64,000 nt of DNA from Nostoc sp. NIES-4103 (GTDB lineage Bacteria > Cyanobacteriota > Cyanobacteriia > Cyanobacteriales > Nostocaceae): contig NZ_AP018288.1 in assembly GCF_002368335.1 (NCBI RefSeq), positions 3,801,044 to 3,865,043 on the forward strand. The letters are read 5' to 3'. Below the pieces are notes generated by a model. It searched no databases, had not been told where the DNA came from, and saw only the letters and a program-made list of their open reading frames with translations. The position numbers were made by a program, and so were the translations under genes. Positions 33,649-43,738 of the stretch are shown piece by piece. Within the stretch, counting starts at the first letter, position 1. Every line of letters starts with the position of its first letter.

Positions 33649-34661
33649 GATTTACCCATCCCAGCAGAACGGCGATAAAGTAACCAGATGAACAAAGGTG
33701 AACCTAGCAAGGCGGTGACAGAACCTACTGGAAGTTCTACTGATCCCAATCTAGAGAGTAAATCTGCGAAGGTAAGCAACCACGCACCTGCAAGTGCTGA
33801 AAGTGGCAAAACAAAGCGGTGATCTGTACCGACAATCAGGCGGACACCGTGGGGAACCACAAGCCCGACAAATCCAATTAAGCCACTGATGCTAACTGCA
33901 CCTGCGGCTAATAAGGTGGCGACACCACCAATTAAAAGACGCGATCGCGTTAAGGATACCCCCAACCCCACGGCTAAATCATCTCCCAAGGCTAGTACAT
34001 TCACTGACCGCGCCAGCAACCACCCCCCAAACAAGGCAACAATAATATAAGGGCCAGCCGTGGAAACTTCTTTCCAGCCTCGCCCGTTCAAGCTACCAAC
34101 CAGCCAACTCAGGGCGATTTGAATTTGACCGTCTTCTGCTAGTAAAAGCAATGTACTCTGTAGGGCACCTAATAAAGAACTTACTGCTACTCCGCCTAAA
34201 ATCAACCGTTCAATGGAGATTCCTGAACCTGCACGACCGAGCAAAATCACAATGGCTGATGTCAAAATTGCTCCTATCCACGCTGCTAGGGGGATCGCTA
34301 TTGGCAATATTTGCAAAACGATCATCAGGATAACAATCAGTCCTGCACCGGCTGATATACCCAAAATAAAAGGATCGGCAAGACTATTGCGTAACATTCC
34401 TTGCAGCAGTGCGCCCGACATTCCCAAGGCTGCACCGACAATCATCGCAGCGGTAATACGCGGGAGACGTAAATCCCAGAGAATGATCTGTTTAACTGCA
34501 TCACCTTTGTGCAGCATTGCTTGCCACAATTCAGGTAAACTCAGAGGTACTGCTCCTTGAGACAGAGAAAGTACAAGAGTTATCACCATTGCCGTACTCA
34601 GAAGTACAATAGCCCAGAATACGCGGTGTTTGGTAAAAACTGTCTGCAATTGCCTACTCAC
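33645..34661 (-). CDS. FecCD-family iron/siderophore/cobalamin ABC permease
   Basis: 338 residues from GTG 34661; nine or ten hydrophobic segments. Hallmarks include RLPRITAAMIVGAALGMSGA, LLQGMLRNSLADPFILGISA, SGLIGFVGLVVPHGVRLIVG and GSPLFIWLLYRR. Two such chains form the channel, working with the ATPase encoded downstream. No binding protein is adjacent. The divergent neighbour is an iron-uptake-type porin, suggesting iron rather than B12, but that is inference from position. Confidence 0.88.
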   Translation of the reverse strand: MSRQLQTVFTKHRVFWAIVLLSTAMVITLVLSLSQGAVPLSLPELWQAMLHKGDAVKQIILWDLRLPRITAAMIVGAALGMSGALLQGMLRNSLADPFILGISAGAGLIVILMIVLQILPIAIPLAAWIGAILTSAIVILLGRAGSGISIERLILGGVAVSSLLGALQSTLLLLAEDGQIQIALSWLVGSLNGRGWKEVSTAGPYIIVALFGGWLLARSVNVLALGDDLAVGLGVSLTRSRLLIGGVATLLAAGAVSISGLIGFVGLVVPHGVRLIVGTDHRFVLPLSALAGAWLLTFADLLSRLGSVELPVGSVTALLGSPLFIWLLYRRSAGMGKS

Positions 34662-35172
34662 ATCACGCTACATTCAGGAGTTCAGTTAGGCAACAGGATG
34701 CTTTGTGCGATCGCTGTAGTGCCATCTTCAATGCTAATACGTTCTCATCAGGCTTGATGCTTTCTAATATCTCTAATACAACAAGCCAAGAGTTATTCTT
34801 CTTATTTTCCCTAGCTTCCCCATTGCCCCCAACCCCAGAAGATGCCCCAAAGCCCTCTGTTCCCTCATTCCGTCTCTAGTGTTGAGTGTAAAGCTTTACA
34901 TTAAAAGCTATATAATGTCAAGTTAATTTCATATCGATTAGATAAAATTTACTAATATTTTGCATTACTAATTATTCACTTCAGCAATATTACTTGTAAT
35001 TAATGATTGCTATGGTGGTGGTAAATTGATATGTAGACTTAACTAAACTTTAACTAGTTATCTAAGACATAACTGTTTAAAAAAATGCATAAATATGCAT
35101 TCTCTGTTTCAATGGATGCCATGAAATTCATGTAGCCATTGGTGATAAATTGTGCTGTTGTGAGGAGTCACC
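34662..35172. other. Intergenic region between FecCD permease and iron porin, 511 bp
   Basis: Divergent promoters must be here. The DNA is AT-rich with a C-rich patch near 34805-34860. I looked for a Fur-box palindrome and for cobalamin-riboswitch landmarks and saw neither. Confidence 0.4.
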
Positions 35173-37092
35173 GTGAAAGTAAATCTACTAGCTTCTGTTA
35201 GTGGAGTAAGTTTGCTATACTTACTCGCAGGATTATTGCCTGTACAGGCAAGACCAAGTGTTGAACAAACCCAAGCTCTAAAATTGTCGGAAAAGAGCGC
35301 TGTTTTTACAACTAATAATAGTTACGAAACAAGTCAAGATAATTCCAACAAGATTTTTGGCAACACAGAATTAATAGCATCATCAACTGAAAGCAAAAAC
35401 CAAGATTCACTCAGTGCTAATAATCAGCAACAAAGTACTGACTTGACAATATTTGATTCTGATGTTTCCTCATCTCAAACTACTTCCGAGTCTTCCAGCT
35501 CATTGGCGCAAGTAACATCTGTATCGGAACTCTCGGATGTGCAGCCAACAGATTGGGCTTTTCAAGCATTACAATCTTTAGTTGAACGCTACGGTTGTAT
35601 AGCTGGGTATCCAAGCGGCGTTTATCGCGGCAACCGTGCCTTGACTCGCTATGAATTTGCGGCTGGTTTGAATGCCTGTTTAGATCGGGTCAACGAGCTA
35701 ATTGCCACAGCAACCGGTGAATTGGTAAGAAAAGAAGATTTAACCACCTTGCAAAAACTGCAAGAAGAGTTTTCTGCTGAATTAGCAACCCTGCGGGGTC
35801 GGGTGGATGCTTTAGAAGCGCGGACAGCCGAATTAGAAGCGAATCAGTTTTCCACAACGACCAAACTCAGTGGTGAAGTAATTATCTCAGCGATCGCGGC
35901 CACGGGTGGCGCTCCAGGTCGTGAAGACCCCAATATCATCCTGACAAACCGTGTGCGGTTAAATCTCAACACCAGCTTTACAGGTAAAGATTTATTAATC
36001 ACTGGGTTACAAGCTCATAATTTCTTGGGCGGTGTCGATGGTAGCGGTAGCCTACAAAATAGTTTGGGATTATCATCAGATTTACTTAGTGCTAGCAGTG
36101 CCCGTACTAGCTTTGAACCCCAATTTCCTGGGGTTGATGCCAAAACTTTGTCAGGAATCAGTGCAAATTCTCTTCAGCTTTACAAACTGGTTTATATCTT
36201 TCCCGTCGCTGAGAAATTAACATTATTTGCTGGAACTGCTGCTGAAGTATCAGATGCTTTTCCCGCCATCACTCCTTTTTATGGAGAAGGACAAGAGTCA
36301 ATTTCTCGCTTTGCGAGTTTGAACCCTGTGGTACGCGTCTCTGGTGGTACTTCAGGTTCTGGTTTAGCATCTGCTGCTGGCTTTATTTTTCAGATTTCCC
36401 CCCAACTGGATTTAAGAGCTTTGTACGGCAATGCCAATGCTAACATTCCTCAACGAGGTGCTGACGTTTTACCGGGAGTTTCTAGCACACCCTTGGGTTC
36501 AGGCGTATTTGGAGGTAGTAGCGTAGTAGCAGCCCAATTGACTTTTAAACCAACCAGTTCCATAGATATTGGTCTGAACTATGCCAACAGTTATCACGAA
36601 ATCAACATTTTGGGCACAGGATTAAGCAGTAGTGATATAGGTTCGTTGGTAGGCCCAGGTCTTGATTTGGGAACACCTGTAAAACTGAACTCCTTTGGTG
36701 GAACTGTAACCTGGAGGTTTTCTCCACAGATTGCACTTTCTGGCTATGGTGCAGCCTTTTTTGTTGATGATGCTTCTGGTGCTGTTGACGCTTCCACAAC
36801 CTTTACCAGTTGGATGGTAGGTCTTCATTTCAACGATCTACTCAAACAGGGAAACAACGCTGGGATCATTTTTGGACAGCCACTTTATCGCACCGATGCT
36901 GATGGTCAGGCTCAGCTTGCAGCTGATGGCGTAGATAGAGCTGTTCCTTACCATCTGGAAGCTTACTATCGCTTTAAAGTAAGTGACAATCTCAGCATTA
37001 CTCCAGGCGCATTTGTCCTGTTTAATCCTGAAGGCAACAGCGATAACGATACAACAACTGTAGGTGTACTCCGTACCACCTTCACTTTCTAA
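35173..37092 (+). CDS. SLH-domain outer-membrane porin, iron-uptake type (OprB-like)
   Basis: 639 residues from GTG 35173, with GAGG at 35163-35166. Signal peptide about 1-26 (LLASVSGVSLLYLLAGLLPV, cut near VQA-RPS). A polar, Ser/Gln-rich spacer to about 110 is followed by an SLH domain (VSELSDVQPTDWAFQALQSL ... GYPSGVYRGNRALTRYEFAA) that binds peptidoglycan-linked polysaccharide, a coiled coil (LATLRGRVDALEARTAELEA), and a C-terminal beta barrel of the OprB carbohydrate-porin family ending in Phe (TTFTF). Cyanobacterial members are implicated in iron and other ion uptake. It is divergent from the FecCD/FecE genes. Confidence 0.88.
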   Translation: MKVNLLASVSGVSLLYLLAGLLPVQARPSVEQTQALKLSEKSAVFTTNNSYETSQDNSNKIFGNTELIASSTESKNQDSLSANNQQQSTDLTIFDSDVSSSQTTSESSSSLAQVTSVSELSDVQPTDWAFQALQSLVERYGCIAGYPSGVYRGNRALTRYEFAAGLNACLDRVNELIATATGELVRKEDLTTLQKLQEEFSAELATLRGRVDALEARTAELEANQFSTTTKLSGEVIISAIAATGGAPGREDPNIILTNRVRLNLNTSFTGKDLLITGLQAHNFLGGVDGSGSLQNSLGLSSDLLSASSARTSFEPQFPGVDAKTLSGISANSLQLYKLVYIFPVAEKLTLFAGTAAEVSDAFPAITPFYGEGQESISRFASLNPVVRVSGGTSGSGLASAAGFIFQISPQLDLRALYGNANANIPQRGADVLPGVSSTPLGSGVFGGSSVVAAQLTFKPTSSIDIGLNYANSYHEINILGTGLSSSDIGSLVGPGLDLGTPVKLNSFGGTVTWRFSPQIALSGYGAAFFVDDASGAVDASTTFTSWMVGLHFNDLLKQGNNAGIIFGQPLYRTDADGQAQLAADGVDRAVPYHLEAYYRFKVSDNLSITPGAFVLFNPEGNSDNDTTTVGVLRTTFTF

Positions 37093-37104
37093 ACCAGGGG
37101 AGAC

Positions 37105-37212
37105 AGGAGTTAGGAGTGGTGAGTTAAGAGTTAGGAGTTAGGAGTTGGGAGTTTGGAGTTAAGAGTTTTATCTGCCCCCTCATCTCCCTCATCTCCCTCA
37201 TCTCCCTCATCT
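37105..37212. repeat. Heptamer (GAGTTAG)n and nonamer (CTCATCTCC)n repeats
   Basis: GTTAGGA/GAGTTAG-type units at about 37105-37167, then four CTCATCTCC units at 37177-37212, fill the space between the convergent porin and hisIE genes. Confidence 0.85.
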
Positions 37213-37219
37213 TGATATC

Positions 37220-37870
37220 TCATTTCCGTCGTTCTTGCAACTTGCGATAAACCGCTTTGATATCAACTTGATGATGGGCTAAAGCTACGAGCGTATGGTA
37301 AAACAAGTCTGCAACTTCGCCTGCAATGGAGTCTGGCTCATCATCCTTAAAGGCCATTACCACCTCAGCAGTTTCTTCGCCCAGCTTTTTCAAAATCTTG
37401 TTGTCGCCACCTGCTAATAACTTACAGGTGTAGGAACTTTCTGTTGGGTTGTCACGGCGATCGCATATTACCTGAAACAATTGCGACAAACTATCCCCTG
37501 GTGGTGGGGCAATTTTTCCTTCTATTTGATGAAAACAACTGCGTTCACCAGTGTGGCAAGCAATATCTCCTACTTGCTCTACTCCAATCAGCAACGCATC
37601 ACTGTCACAGTCATAACGGATACTCTGCACTTTTTGAATATGTCCAGAAGTCGCCCCCTTATGCCACAATTCTTGACGGGAACGACTCCAAAAAACAGTT
37701 TCTCCCGTTTCCAAAGTCTTTTGTAATGACTCCTGATTCATCCACGCCATCATCAAGACAGTGCCGTCGAGATAATCCTGAATAATTGCTGGCACCAAAC
37801 CCCGTTCATCGTAGCGAATTTTTTCAACAGGGATACTGTGGTGCAATGAATGCAGGTGAGTAGAAGACAT
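37220..37870 (-). CDS. hisIE: Bifunctional phosphoribosyl-AMP cyclohydrolase / phosphoribosyl-ATP pyrophosphatase
   Basis: 216 residues; steps 2 and 3 of histidine synthesis. HisI domain (about 1-125): MAWMNQESLQKTLETGETVF, WSRSRQELWHKGATSGH, the metal site RYDCDSDALL and CHTGERSCF with zinc-binding cysteines. HisE domain (about 130-216): YTCKLLAGGDNKILKKLGEE followed by TAEVVMAFKDD and the metal-binding EVADLFYH. The fusion order I-E is usual in bacteria. No other his gene is in the window. Confidence 0.95.
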   Translation of the reverse strand: MSSTHLHSLHHSIPVEKIRYDERGLVPAIIQDYLDGTVLMMAWMNQESLQKTLETGETVFWSRSRQELWHKGATSGHIQKVQSIRYDCDSDALLIGVEQVGDIACHTGERSCFHQIEGKIAPPPGDSLSQLFQVICDRRDNPTESSYTCKLLAGGDNKILKKLGEETAEVVMAFKDDEPDSIAGEVADLFYHTLVALAHHQVDIKAVYRKLQERRK

Positions 37871-38066
37871 ACCAGCTAATTTGCTCTAATGAGAATGATT
37901 CTTTTATTTCACGATACCACTCTGAATAGGGCATCTGGGATGATTTTTGCAAAACAACCTATTTTTCAGTACAGCCCTACCAAAATGAAAGATAGGCTGC
38001 ACAATAAGGTTACTACCTGGGAATACAAAATTTTTAATTTTTAATTTTTAATTTTGCTTAGTCGCA

Positions 38067-38261
38067 CTAGCCCCACACCAAAACGCTCTTGTCCATCGCC
38101 GACTGCATTTTTACAGCACTCAAAGCAACTTTGTGAGCCTTTGATGCTTCACCATACCAATCTATGGCTGAATTAAAAGCTGCCCGGTAAAGATCCTGGT
38201 ATGCCTCAGATAATCGAGTCCGAATCTCTAAAGGCAAGTCTTCATTAGACTTGTATAACAT
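38067..38261 (-). CDS. ChaB-like small protein
   Basis: 64 residues. LPLEIRTRLSEAYQDLYRAA followed by FNSAIDWYG and AHKVALSAVK matches the ChaB pattern (LPxxxRxxLPxxAQxIYxxAFNxA...AHKVAWAAVK), though the Pro-His of LP..A is Ser-Glu here. ChaB was named as a regulator of the ChaA cation antiporter; the role in cyanobacteria is unclear. It is divergent from hemL, which begins 119 bp away. Confidence 0.7.
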   Translation of the reverse strand: MLYKSNEDLPLEIRTRLSEAYQDLYRAAFNSAIDWYGEASKAHKVALSAVKMQSAMDKSVLVWG

Positions 38262-38379
38262 TTCTTATTTTCCTGGTTCCGCTAATTGTATAAGATAAAA
38301 GTTTTGAGTAGTTTTTAACCCTATCCTAAGATAGAGCTTTAGATAGAGCTTTTTTATTGCCCACTATCAGGAGAGAGCC

Positions 38380-39678
38380 TTGGTAAATACCACGATTAAA
38401 ACAACAAAATCACAAGAAATTTTCACCGCAGCCCAGAATCTCATGCCAGGAGGAGTCAGTTCTCCGGTTCGTGCTTTTAAATCTGTAGGCGGACAACCGA
38501 TAGTTTTCGATCGCGTGAACGGCGCGTACATTTGGGATGTAGATGGCAACAAATACATCGACTACGTGGGCACTTGGGGCCCAGCTATTTGCGGTCATGC
38601 CCATCCAGAAGTGATTGCGGCATTGCATGAAGCCCTAGAAAAAGGCACTAGTTTTGGTGCGCCTTCAATCCTAGAAAATATCCTGGCAGAAATGGTGATC
38701 GATGCTGTTAAGAGCATCGAAATGGTAAGATTTGTAAATTCTGGGACTGAAGCTTGTATGGCAGTCTTGCGGCTGATGCGGGCTTTCACCCAACGGGAGA
38801 AAATCATCAAGTTTGAAGGCTGCTACCATGGTCACGCTGATATGTTTCTGGTTAAAGCTGGCTCTGGTGTTGCCACACTCGGCTTACCCGATTCACCAGG
38901 AGTGCCGAAATCAGCAACTAGCAGCACACTAACCGCACCTTACAACGACTTGGAAGCCGTCAAAGCCCTGTTTGAACAAAACCGCGACGAAATTGCAGGT
39001 GTCATTCTTGAGCCAGTAGTTGGTAACGCTGGGTTTATTTCTCCCGATGCTGGTTTTCTAGAAGGTTTACGGGAGCTTACCCACGAGCATGGGGCCTTAC
39101 TCGTATTTGACGAAGTAATGACTGGTTTCCGCATAGCCTACGGTGGCGCTCAAGAAAAATTTGGCATCACACCTGATTTGACGACTTTAGGCAAGGTAAT
39201 CGGTGGCGGTTTGCCAGTGGGAGCCTATGGTGGTCGCCGGGATATCATGTCAATGATTGCTCCTGCTGGCCCTGTGTATCAAGCTGGGACTCTTTCAGGT
39301 AATCCTCTGGCGATGACTGCTGGTATTAAAACGCTGGAATTGCTGCAAAAGCCTGGTAATTACGAGTATCTTGACCGGATTACCAAGAAGTTAGCAGACG
39401 GTTTGTTGCAAATTGCTCAAGAAACTGGTCATGCTGCCTGTGGCGGTCAGATCAGCGCCATGTTCGGCTTATTCTTCACTTCTGGCCCCGTCCATAACTA
39501 CGAAGATGCCAAAAAATCAGATACAGCTAAATTTGGGCGTTTCCATCGCGGTATGTTAGAGCGCGGTGTTTACCTAGCGCCTTCTCAGTTTGAGGCTGGA
39601 TTTACATCTTTGGCTCACACTGAAGAAGATATTGAGCAGACTCTAATAGCTGCACGCGATGTATTGTCTAGCCTTTAA
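38380..39678 (+). CDS. hemL: Glutamate-1-semialdehyde 2,1-aminomutase
   Basis: 432 residues. Second step of the C5 pathway from glutamyl-tRNA to 5-aminolevulinate, feeding haem, chlorophyll and bilins. PLP enzyme of the class III aminotransferase fold: the Schiff-base lysine is Lys272 in TTLGKVIGGGLPVGAYGG; also NSGTEACMAVLRLMRA, FEGCYHGHADMFLVKAGSG and VFDEVMTGFR. The start is TTG at 38380, supported by AGGAGA at 38369-38374; no in-frame ATG lies nearby. A tandem AGATAGAGCTT (38332-38353) precedes the ribosome-binding site. Confidence 0.96.
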   Translation: MVNTTIKTTKSQEIFTAAQNLMPGGVSSPVRAFKSVGGQPIVFDRVNGAYIWDVDGNKYIDYVGTWGPAICGHAHPEVIAALHEALEKGTSFGAPSILENILAEMVIDAVKSIEMVRFVNSGTEACMAVLRLMRAFTQREKIIKFEGCYHGHADMFLVKAGSGVATLGLPDSPGVPKSATSSTLTAPYNDLEAVKALFEQNRDEIAGVILEPVVGNAGFISPDAGFLEGLRELTHEHGALLVFDEVMTGFRIAYGGAQEKFGITPDLTTLGKVIGGGLPVGAYGGRRDIMSMIAPAGPVYQAGTLSGNPLAMTAGIKTLELLQKPGNYEYLDRITKKLADGLLQIAQETGHAACGGQISAMFGLFFTSGPVHNYEDAKKSDTAKFGRFHRGMLERGVYLAPSQFEAGFTSLAHTEEDIEQTLIAARDVLSSL

Positions 39679-39679
39679 A

Positions 39680-39772
39680 AGTTAGGAGTTAGGAGTTAGG
39701 AGTTAGGAGTTAAGAGTTAGGAGTTGGGAGTTAAGAGTTAGGAGTTAGGAGTTGGGAGTTAGGAGTTATTCA
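39680..39772. repeat. Heptamer tandem repeat (GTTAGGA)n
   Basis: About 12 units of GTTAGGA/GTTGGGA/GTTAAGA directly after hemL. The rest of the 527-bp spacer (to 40205) holds a C-rich patch with GGGGGCCCCGAGTTCCCC (about 39823-39841), which recurs at 42489-42507, and AT-rich DNA. No gene seen. Confidence 0.85.
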
Positions 39773-40205
39773 CCTTCTCCCCCCATCGCCCCATTACCCC
39801 TAATCCCCACTCCCTGCGGTCGTGGGGGCCCCGAGTTCCCCATCCCCCCATCTCCTCATCTCCCTCCTCTAATTGCAATGGCAATGTGGCTACAACTTGA
39901 AAGAGTTTGTGGAAATACTTAATTATTAGTAATTAAATAATACAGCCGATTGTTACTACTGACGGGCAAAAATTAATTTTGGTTTCCTTGGATGCGAATG
40001 TAAGAAGAGCCTGACTACTTATTGGAAGCGTCAGTATAATAAATCATCTTATTTTTAAAATTAGTTTACGTAACCCTGGTTTTGCTTTAGGAACTCTTCA
40101 AAGGATTTCCAGCAAAAATAACCTGGCAAGAGTTGATTTGGATCTAAATAATTGGAAGAGAGTATAAAACTCCCCGTGATTATTCGTGCAGCGAGTTGAC
40201 AGTGC

Positions 40206-41825
40206 ATGAGCTACTGCTTAAATCCTATCTGTCCAAATCCAGAAAATGTGGCGTATAGCCAAAGGTGCCAGTCTTGTGGCTCACGACTACTGTTACGCGA
40301 TCGCTATCGGGTAGTCGAACCATTAGGTCAAGGTGGCTTTGGCGCAACTTTCTTAGCCCATGACCAAGCCTTACCAGGAGAACCGAGTTGTGTCATCAAG
40401 CAACTACGGCCTTCAGGAACTGCGCCACACGTCTTGCAGATGGCGCGAGAACTGTTTGAGCGAGAAGCCAAAACTCTAGGTAAGATTGGCAATCATCCTC
40501 AAGTACCGCGATTGCTGGACTATTTTGAAGAGCAAGAACAATTCTATTTAGTTCAGGAATACATCAGTGGTGCTACCTTGCAACAAGAAGTGAAAACTAA
40601 CGGAATCTTCAGTGAAACCGGAGTCAAGCAATTCTTGAGTGAGATTTTGCCACTGCTGCAATACATCCATGAACAAAAGGTGATTCACCGTGATATTAAG
40701 CCAGCTAATTTAATTCGCCGTACTCAAGATGCCAGAATGGTACTCATTGACTTTGGTGCTGTCAAAAACCAAGTCACCCAAGCCACAAACAACCAATTTG
40801 GCCAGACGGCACTAACTGCATATGCAATTGGTACTCCTGGTTTTGCACCACCAGAGCAAATGGCTATGCGTCCAGTTTACGCTAGTGATATTTACGCATT
40901 GGGAGTAACATGCATTTATCTATTAACTGGCAAAACTCCTAAAGATATAGATTACAATCCCACAACCGGCGAGATGATGTGGGAGCGGTTGGTGCATGTC
41001 AGTGACCACTTGATTAATGTGTTGCGAAAAATGTTAGACGTGTCTGTCCGCAATCGCTACCAGTCAGCCGCAGATGTACTCAGAGCCTTAGAGATAGAAC
41101 CATATCTAGAAAGTTTAGCTAAGGGCTTGCTAGTTAAATCTGATAATCCGGTTAAAGAGCGAACACACAACCAGCACGCAAATTCTGGCGTTTTATGGGG
41201 TAATCCTGCTACCGCTGCTACTGGTATGGGAGTTGCACAGGTAGCAGCAGCAATTCGAGCCAGACGAGCCAAGCTAGCAGAAGCAGCTGGATCAGATCCT
41301 GGGGGATTACGTCAGGGAGCTACCGCAGCTAAATCAACGTCTTTGCCTAGCAGCAACAGTACTGCTTCACAGCCTCAACAATCTAAAATTGGGCGCAAAT
41401 TAGATAGCCAAACTTTACTCACAGCTTATCTCAAGGGTAGACGAGATTTTGCCTTACACAATTTAAATCTGCTAAACCTCCAAGGTGTTGACTTATCCGA
41501 AACCAATTTCCATTCTGCTCAATTGCAAAGTACTAATCTGCAAGGAGCTAATCTCCACAATAGTGACTTTGGTCGAGCCAGTCTGACTAAAGCAAATCTC
41601 AAGGATGCTAATTTAAGCAAAGCTTACTTCAACCATGCTGATTTAGAAGGAGCAGACCTCAGAGGAGCAGACCTCAGCCATGCTTATCTCAGCAATGCTA
41701 ATCTTCGGGGTGCTAATTTGTGTGGTGCTAATCTCAGTGGTGCCAAGATTTCTGATGAGCAGCTAGCACTGGCAAAAACTAATTGGATGACAGTACGTCC
41801 CAATGGTAAACGAGGATTATTATGA
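40206..41825 (+). CDS. Ser/Thr protein kinase with zinc-ribbon and pentapeptide repeats (SpkB-like)
   Basis: 539 residues. The N-terminus has a four-cysteine ribbon (CLNPICPNP ... CQSCG). Kinase domain about 33-300: glycine loop LGQGGFGATF, ATP lysine Lys65 (VIKQL), catalytic HRDIKPAN with Asp163, and DFG with Asp182. A low-complexity linker follows, then pentapeptide repeats from about 413 to 527 (ANLRGANLCGANLSGA) forming a right-handed quadrilateral helix. This domain order matches cyanobacterial SpkB-type kinases, implicated in stress signalling; the target here is unknown. An FHA protein, a phosphothreonine reader, is the next gene, 843 bp away. Confidence 0.9.
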   Translation: MSYCLNPICPNPENVAYSQRCQSCGSRLLLRDRYRVVEPLGQGGFGATFLAHDQALPGEPSCVIKQLRPSGTAPHVLQMARELFEREAKTLGKIGNHPQVPRLLDYFEEQEQFYLVQEYISGATLQQEVKTNGIFSETGVKQFLSEILPLLQYIHEQKVIHRDIKPANLIRRTQDARMVLIDFGAVKNQVTQATNNQFGQTALTAYAIGTPGFAPPEQMAMRPVYASDIYALGVTCIYLLTGKTPKDIDYNPTTGEMMWERLVHVSDHLINVLRKMLDVSVRNRYQSAADVLRALEIEPYLESLAKGLLVKSDNPVKERTHNQHANSGVLWGNPATAATGMGVAQVAAAIRARRAKLAEAAGSDPGGLRQGATAAKSTSLPSSNSTASQPQQSKIGRKLDSQTLLTAYLKGRRDFALHNLNLLNLQGVDLSETNFHSAQLQSTNLQGANLHNSDFGRASLTKANLKDANLSKAYFNHADLEGADLRGADLSHAYLSNANLRGANLCGANLSGAKISDEQLALAKTNWMTVRPNGKRGLL

Positions 41826-42668
41826 TTTGAGAATTGAAAGTGGGAATCATAATATTTTGGATTTTGGATTTTGGATTTTAGATTTTAGAGGCAGTGTGTT
41901 GGTTCACCTCTTGACTCCTACCTCGCTGCCTTCTACTTATTACAAATTAAAAATTAAGTTGGTGGACATAATTAGATGTAAGATGACAACCAGAAAAACC
42001 TGCTCATCACTAGGTTTTTACCTCCTGACTCCTACTTATTGAAATTGAGAGATTGCTACCACAGCAACCTCTAGTGAACAGAGCAATTAAAACTGTTGTG
42101 TTAAGATTTCGGCATTGATCTATTTTTAGTGCGATCGCAACTAGCCAGGATAATTTTCTGGAGCTAAGTAGTTCTACTATTGTTGTCTAATTTTGCCAAT
42201 AAATTTATTCTAATTCTCATTAAGAATATTTAACAATATTCTTAATAATTGCCATCTGTTAAAAACCTAGTACGATACTTTACAATAAAAAACAAACTAT
42301 CACATTAATTATTTTATAAAGATGTTTGATTATATAGCTGTCGCCAGTAGTGTTAGGACATCAACAGATGATAAAAACTAGACACAAAGCGAAAAGTCCA
42401 AGCGGCGGCTTTTGCCGATCTGAACTTTTCAAGACAAAGACTTTTCACCCAGTCACCATTGCCCCTAATCCCCACTTCCTCCGGTCGTGGGGGCCCCGAG
42501 TTCCCCAGTCCCTAGTCCCTAGCTATATTTATGGCTTTAAATACTGGTGAAAAATTCTCACTCTAAAGTTGAAAAGTCGAACGCTCACAGCCGCTCAATT
42601 GCCCATAGTGATAGCGGCGAGTCAAAAGGCAATTATCCCTGATTATGGGCTGAGATGAGAGATTCACG
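41826..42668. other. Intergenic region, 843 bp
   Basis: Contains TTTTGGA-type heptamers (about 41855-41890), a copy of the GGGGGCCCCGAGTTCCCC patch at 42489-42507 and AT-rich DNA. Frames of 60-80 codons here have no recognisable content. Confidence 0.4.
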
Positions 42669-43454
42669 ATGACCGAAATCAGCAAGTCAAATTTATGGAA
42701 TGTGAAAGACTTAGCAATGATAGCTGAGTCGCAAGATAAGGAATTAAAACGGCGATTAAGTTTATATCAAGTATTCCTGAAGTTGTATGAACACCATAGT
42801 ACGCTTCTAGATGAAATCCTTCAGCTGGAAAACCCAGATAGCCAGTTAACTCTGGTGAAGGGACATTATCTACAGGGTGTAGTGGATGGTTCTGCTGTGT
42901 ATGTGAACAGTAACTTGTGCAACAATCAGACGCAAGCTTTACGACAACCGCAGCAGATTTGGACAATAGGTCGCGATCGCAATAATGGCATCTACATTGC
43001 TGATCAATATCTGTCTCGTCGCCACGCTGCTATTCAATATATTCAGAATCAGGGATTTTACTTAATCGATTTCAAAAGTACCAATGGTTCTTTTGTCAAC
43101 GGTCAACGCACTTATCAGCCGCAGAAACTCAAAGATGGCGATCGCATTCGTCTAGGCAATATGACTTTTAATTTTTTCTTGAGTTATTCCAGCCGTCTTT
43201 TACCGACTGTAGCAATGGAATTACTAATGCAGCTTGCGCCTAGAGTAGGTGGTGATATAGATGAAACACTCAGTGCAGTTGGAGAAGTACAAAAACCTGC
43301 CTCAGAAAATGTAGATAACAATGTAGATATTTATAGAGAACTCAGCTTGATTAAGCAGCTAGATGATGGACATGGCAGCTTGAATACTCAACAGCAATCA
43401 GAAATTTTAGACCGCTTTTTTAGGAGATCAATACCATCTAATACTAATTCGTAA
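42669..43454 (+). CDS. FHA-domain protein
   Basis: 261 residues. FHA domain about 97-170: TIGRDRNNGIYIADQYLSRR with the conserved Gly-Arg and Ser-Arg-Arg-His, and FKSTNGSFVNGQRT with the Thr-Asn-Gly. FHA domains bind phosphothreonine. The N-terminal 95 residues are helical and the tail (about 180-261) is acidic and helical; neither is recognised. It may act downstream of a Ser/Thr kinase such as the one at 40206-41825 (inference from position). Confidence 0.88.
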   Translation: MTEISKSNLWNVKDLAMIAESQDKELKRRLSLYQVFLKLYEHHSTLLDEILQLENPDSQLTLVKGHYLQGVVDGSAVYVNSNLCNNQTQALRQPQQIWTIGRDRNNGIYIADQYLSRRHAAIQYIQNQGFYLIDFKSTNGSFVNGQRTYQPQKLKDGDRIRLGNMTFNFFLSYSSRLLPTVAMELLMQLAPRVGGDIDETLSAVGEVQKPASENVDNNVDIYRELSLIKQLDDGHGSLNTQQQSEILDRFFRRSIPSNTNS

Positions 43455-43575
43455 TTCGTAATTCGTAATTCGTAATTAAGAAATCCATAACACATTTGGG
43501 TTTCCGGGTTTAAATGTATTGCTGGATTTTAGAGAATTCGTATAATCTACTTAGAAAAATCTAAATCAAAATACA

Positions 43576-43608
43576 AAAAGATTACCCCTATTTGGGGTAA
43601 TCTTTTTA
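43576..43608. terminator. Bidirectional Rho-independent terminator between FHA gene and recA
   Basis: Perfect 13-bp stem AAAAGATTACCCC / GGGGTAATCTTTT (43576-43588 and 43594-43606) with a 5-base loop. U-rich on both strands, so it can end both the plus-strand FHA transcript and the minus-strand recA transcript. Confidence 0.85.
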
Positions 43609-43738
43609 CTTAATAGCATTTAAAGACTTGCAAATAACAAATATCCTTTTTATAGTTATTTGTTGCTGACAGTCAACAGCCATCTGTCATCTGTCAACAA
43701 CTTCAACTGGGATAATATTTCTTGAAGTCCCCTTAGTG

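Noticed and set aside
34662..35172. Cobalamin riboswitch or Fur box
   Set aside because: I found no conserved riboswitch core and no 19-bp GATAAT-type palindrome by eye.
42260..42285. LexA-like CTAGTACGATACTTTAC
   Set aside because: Only the left half-site fits; the right half lacks GTWC.
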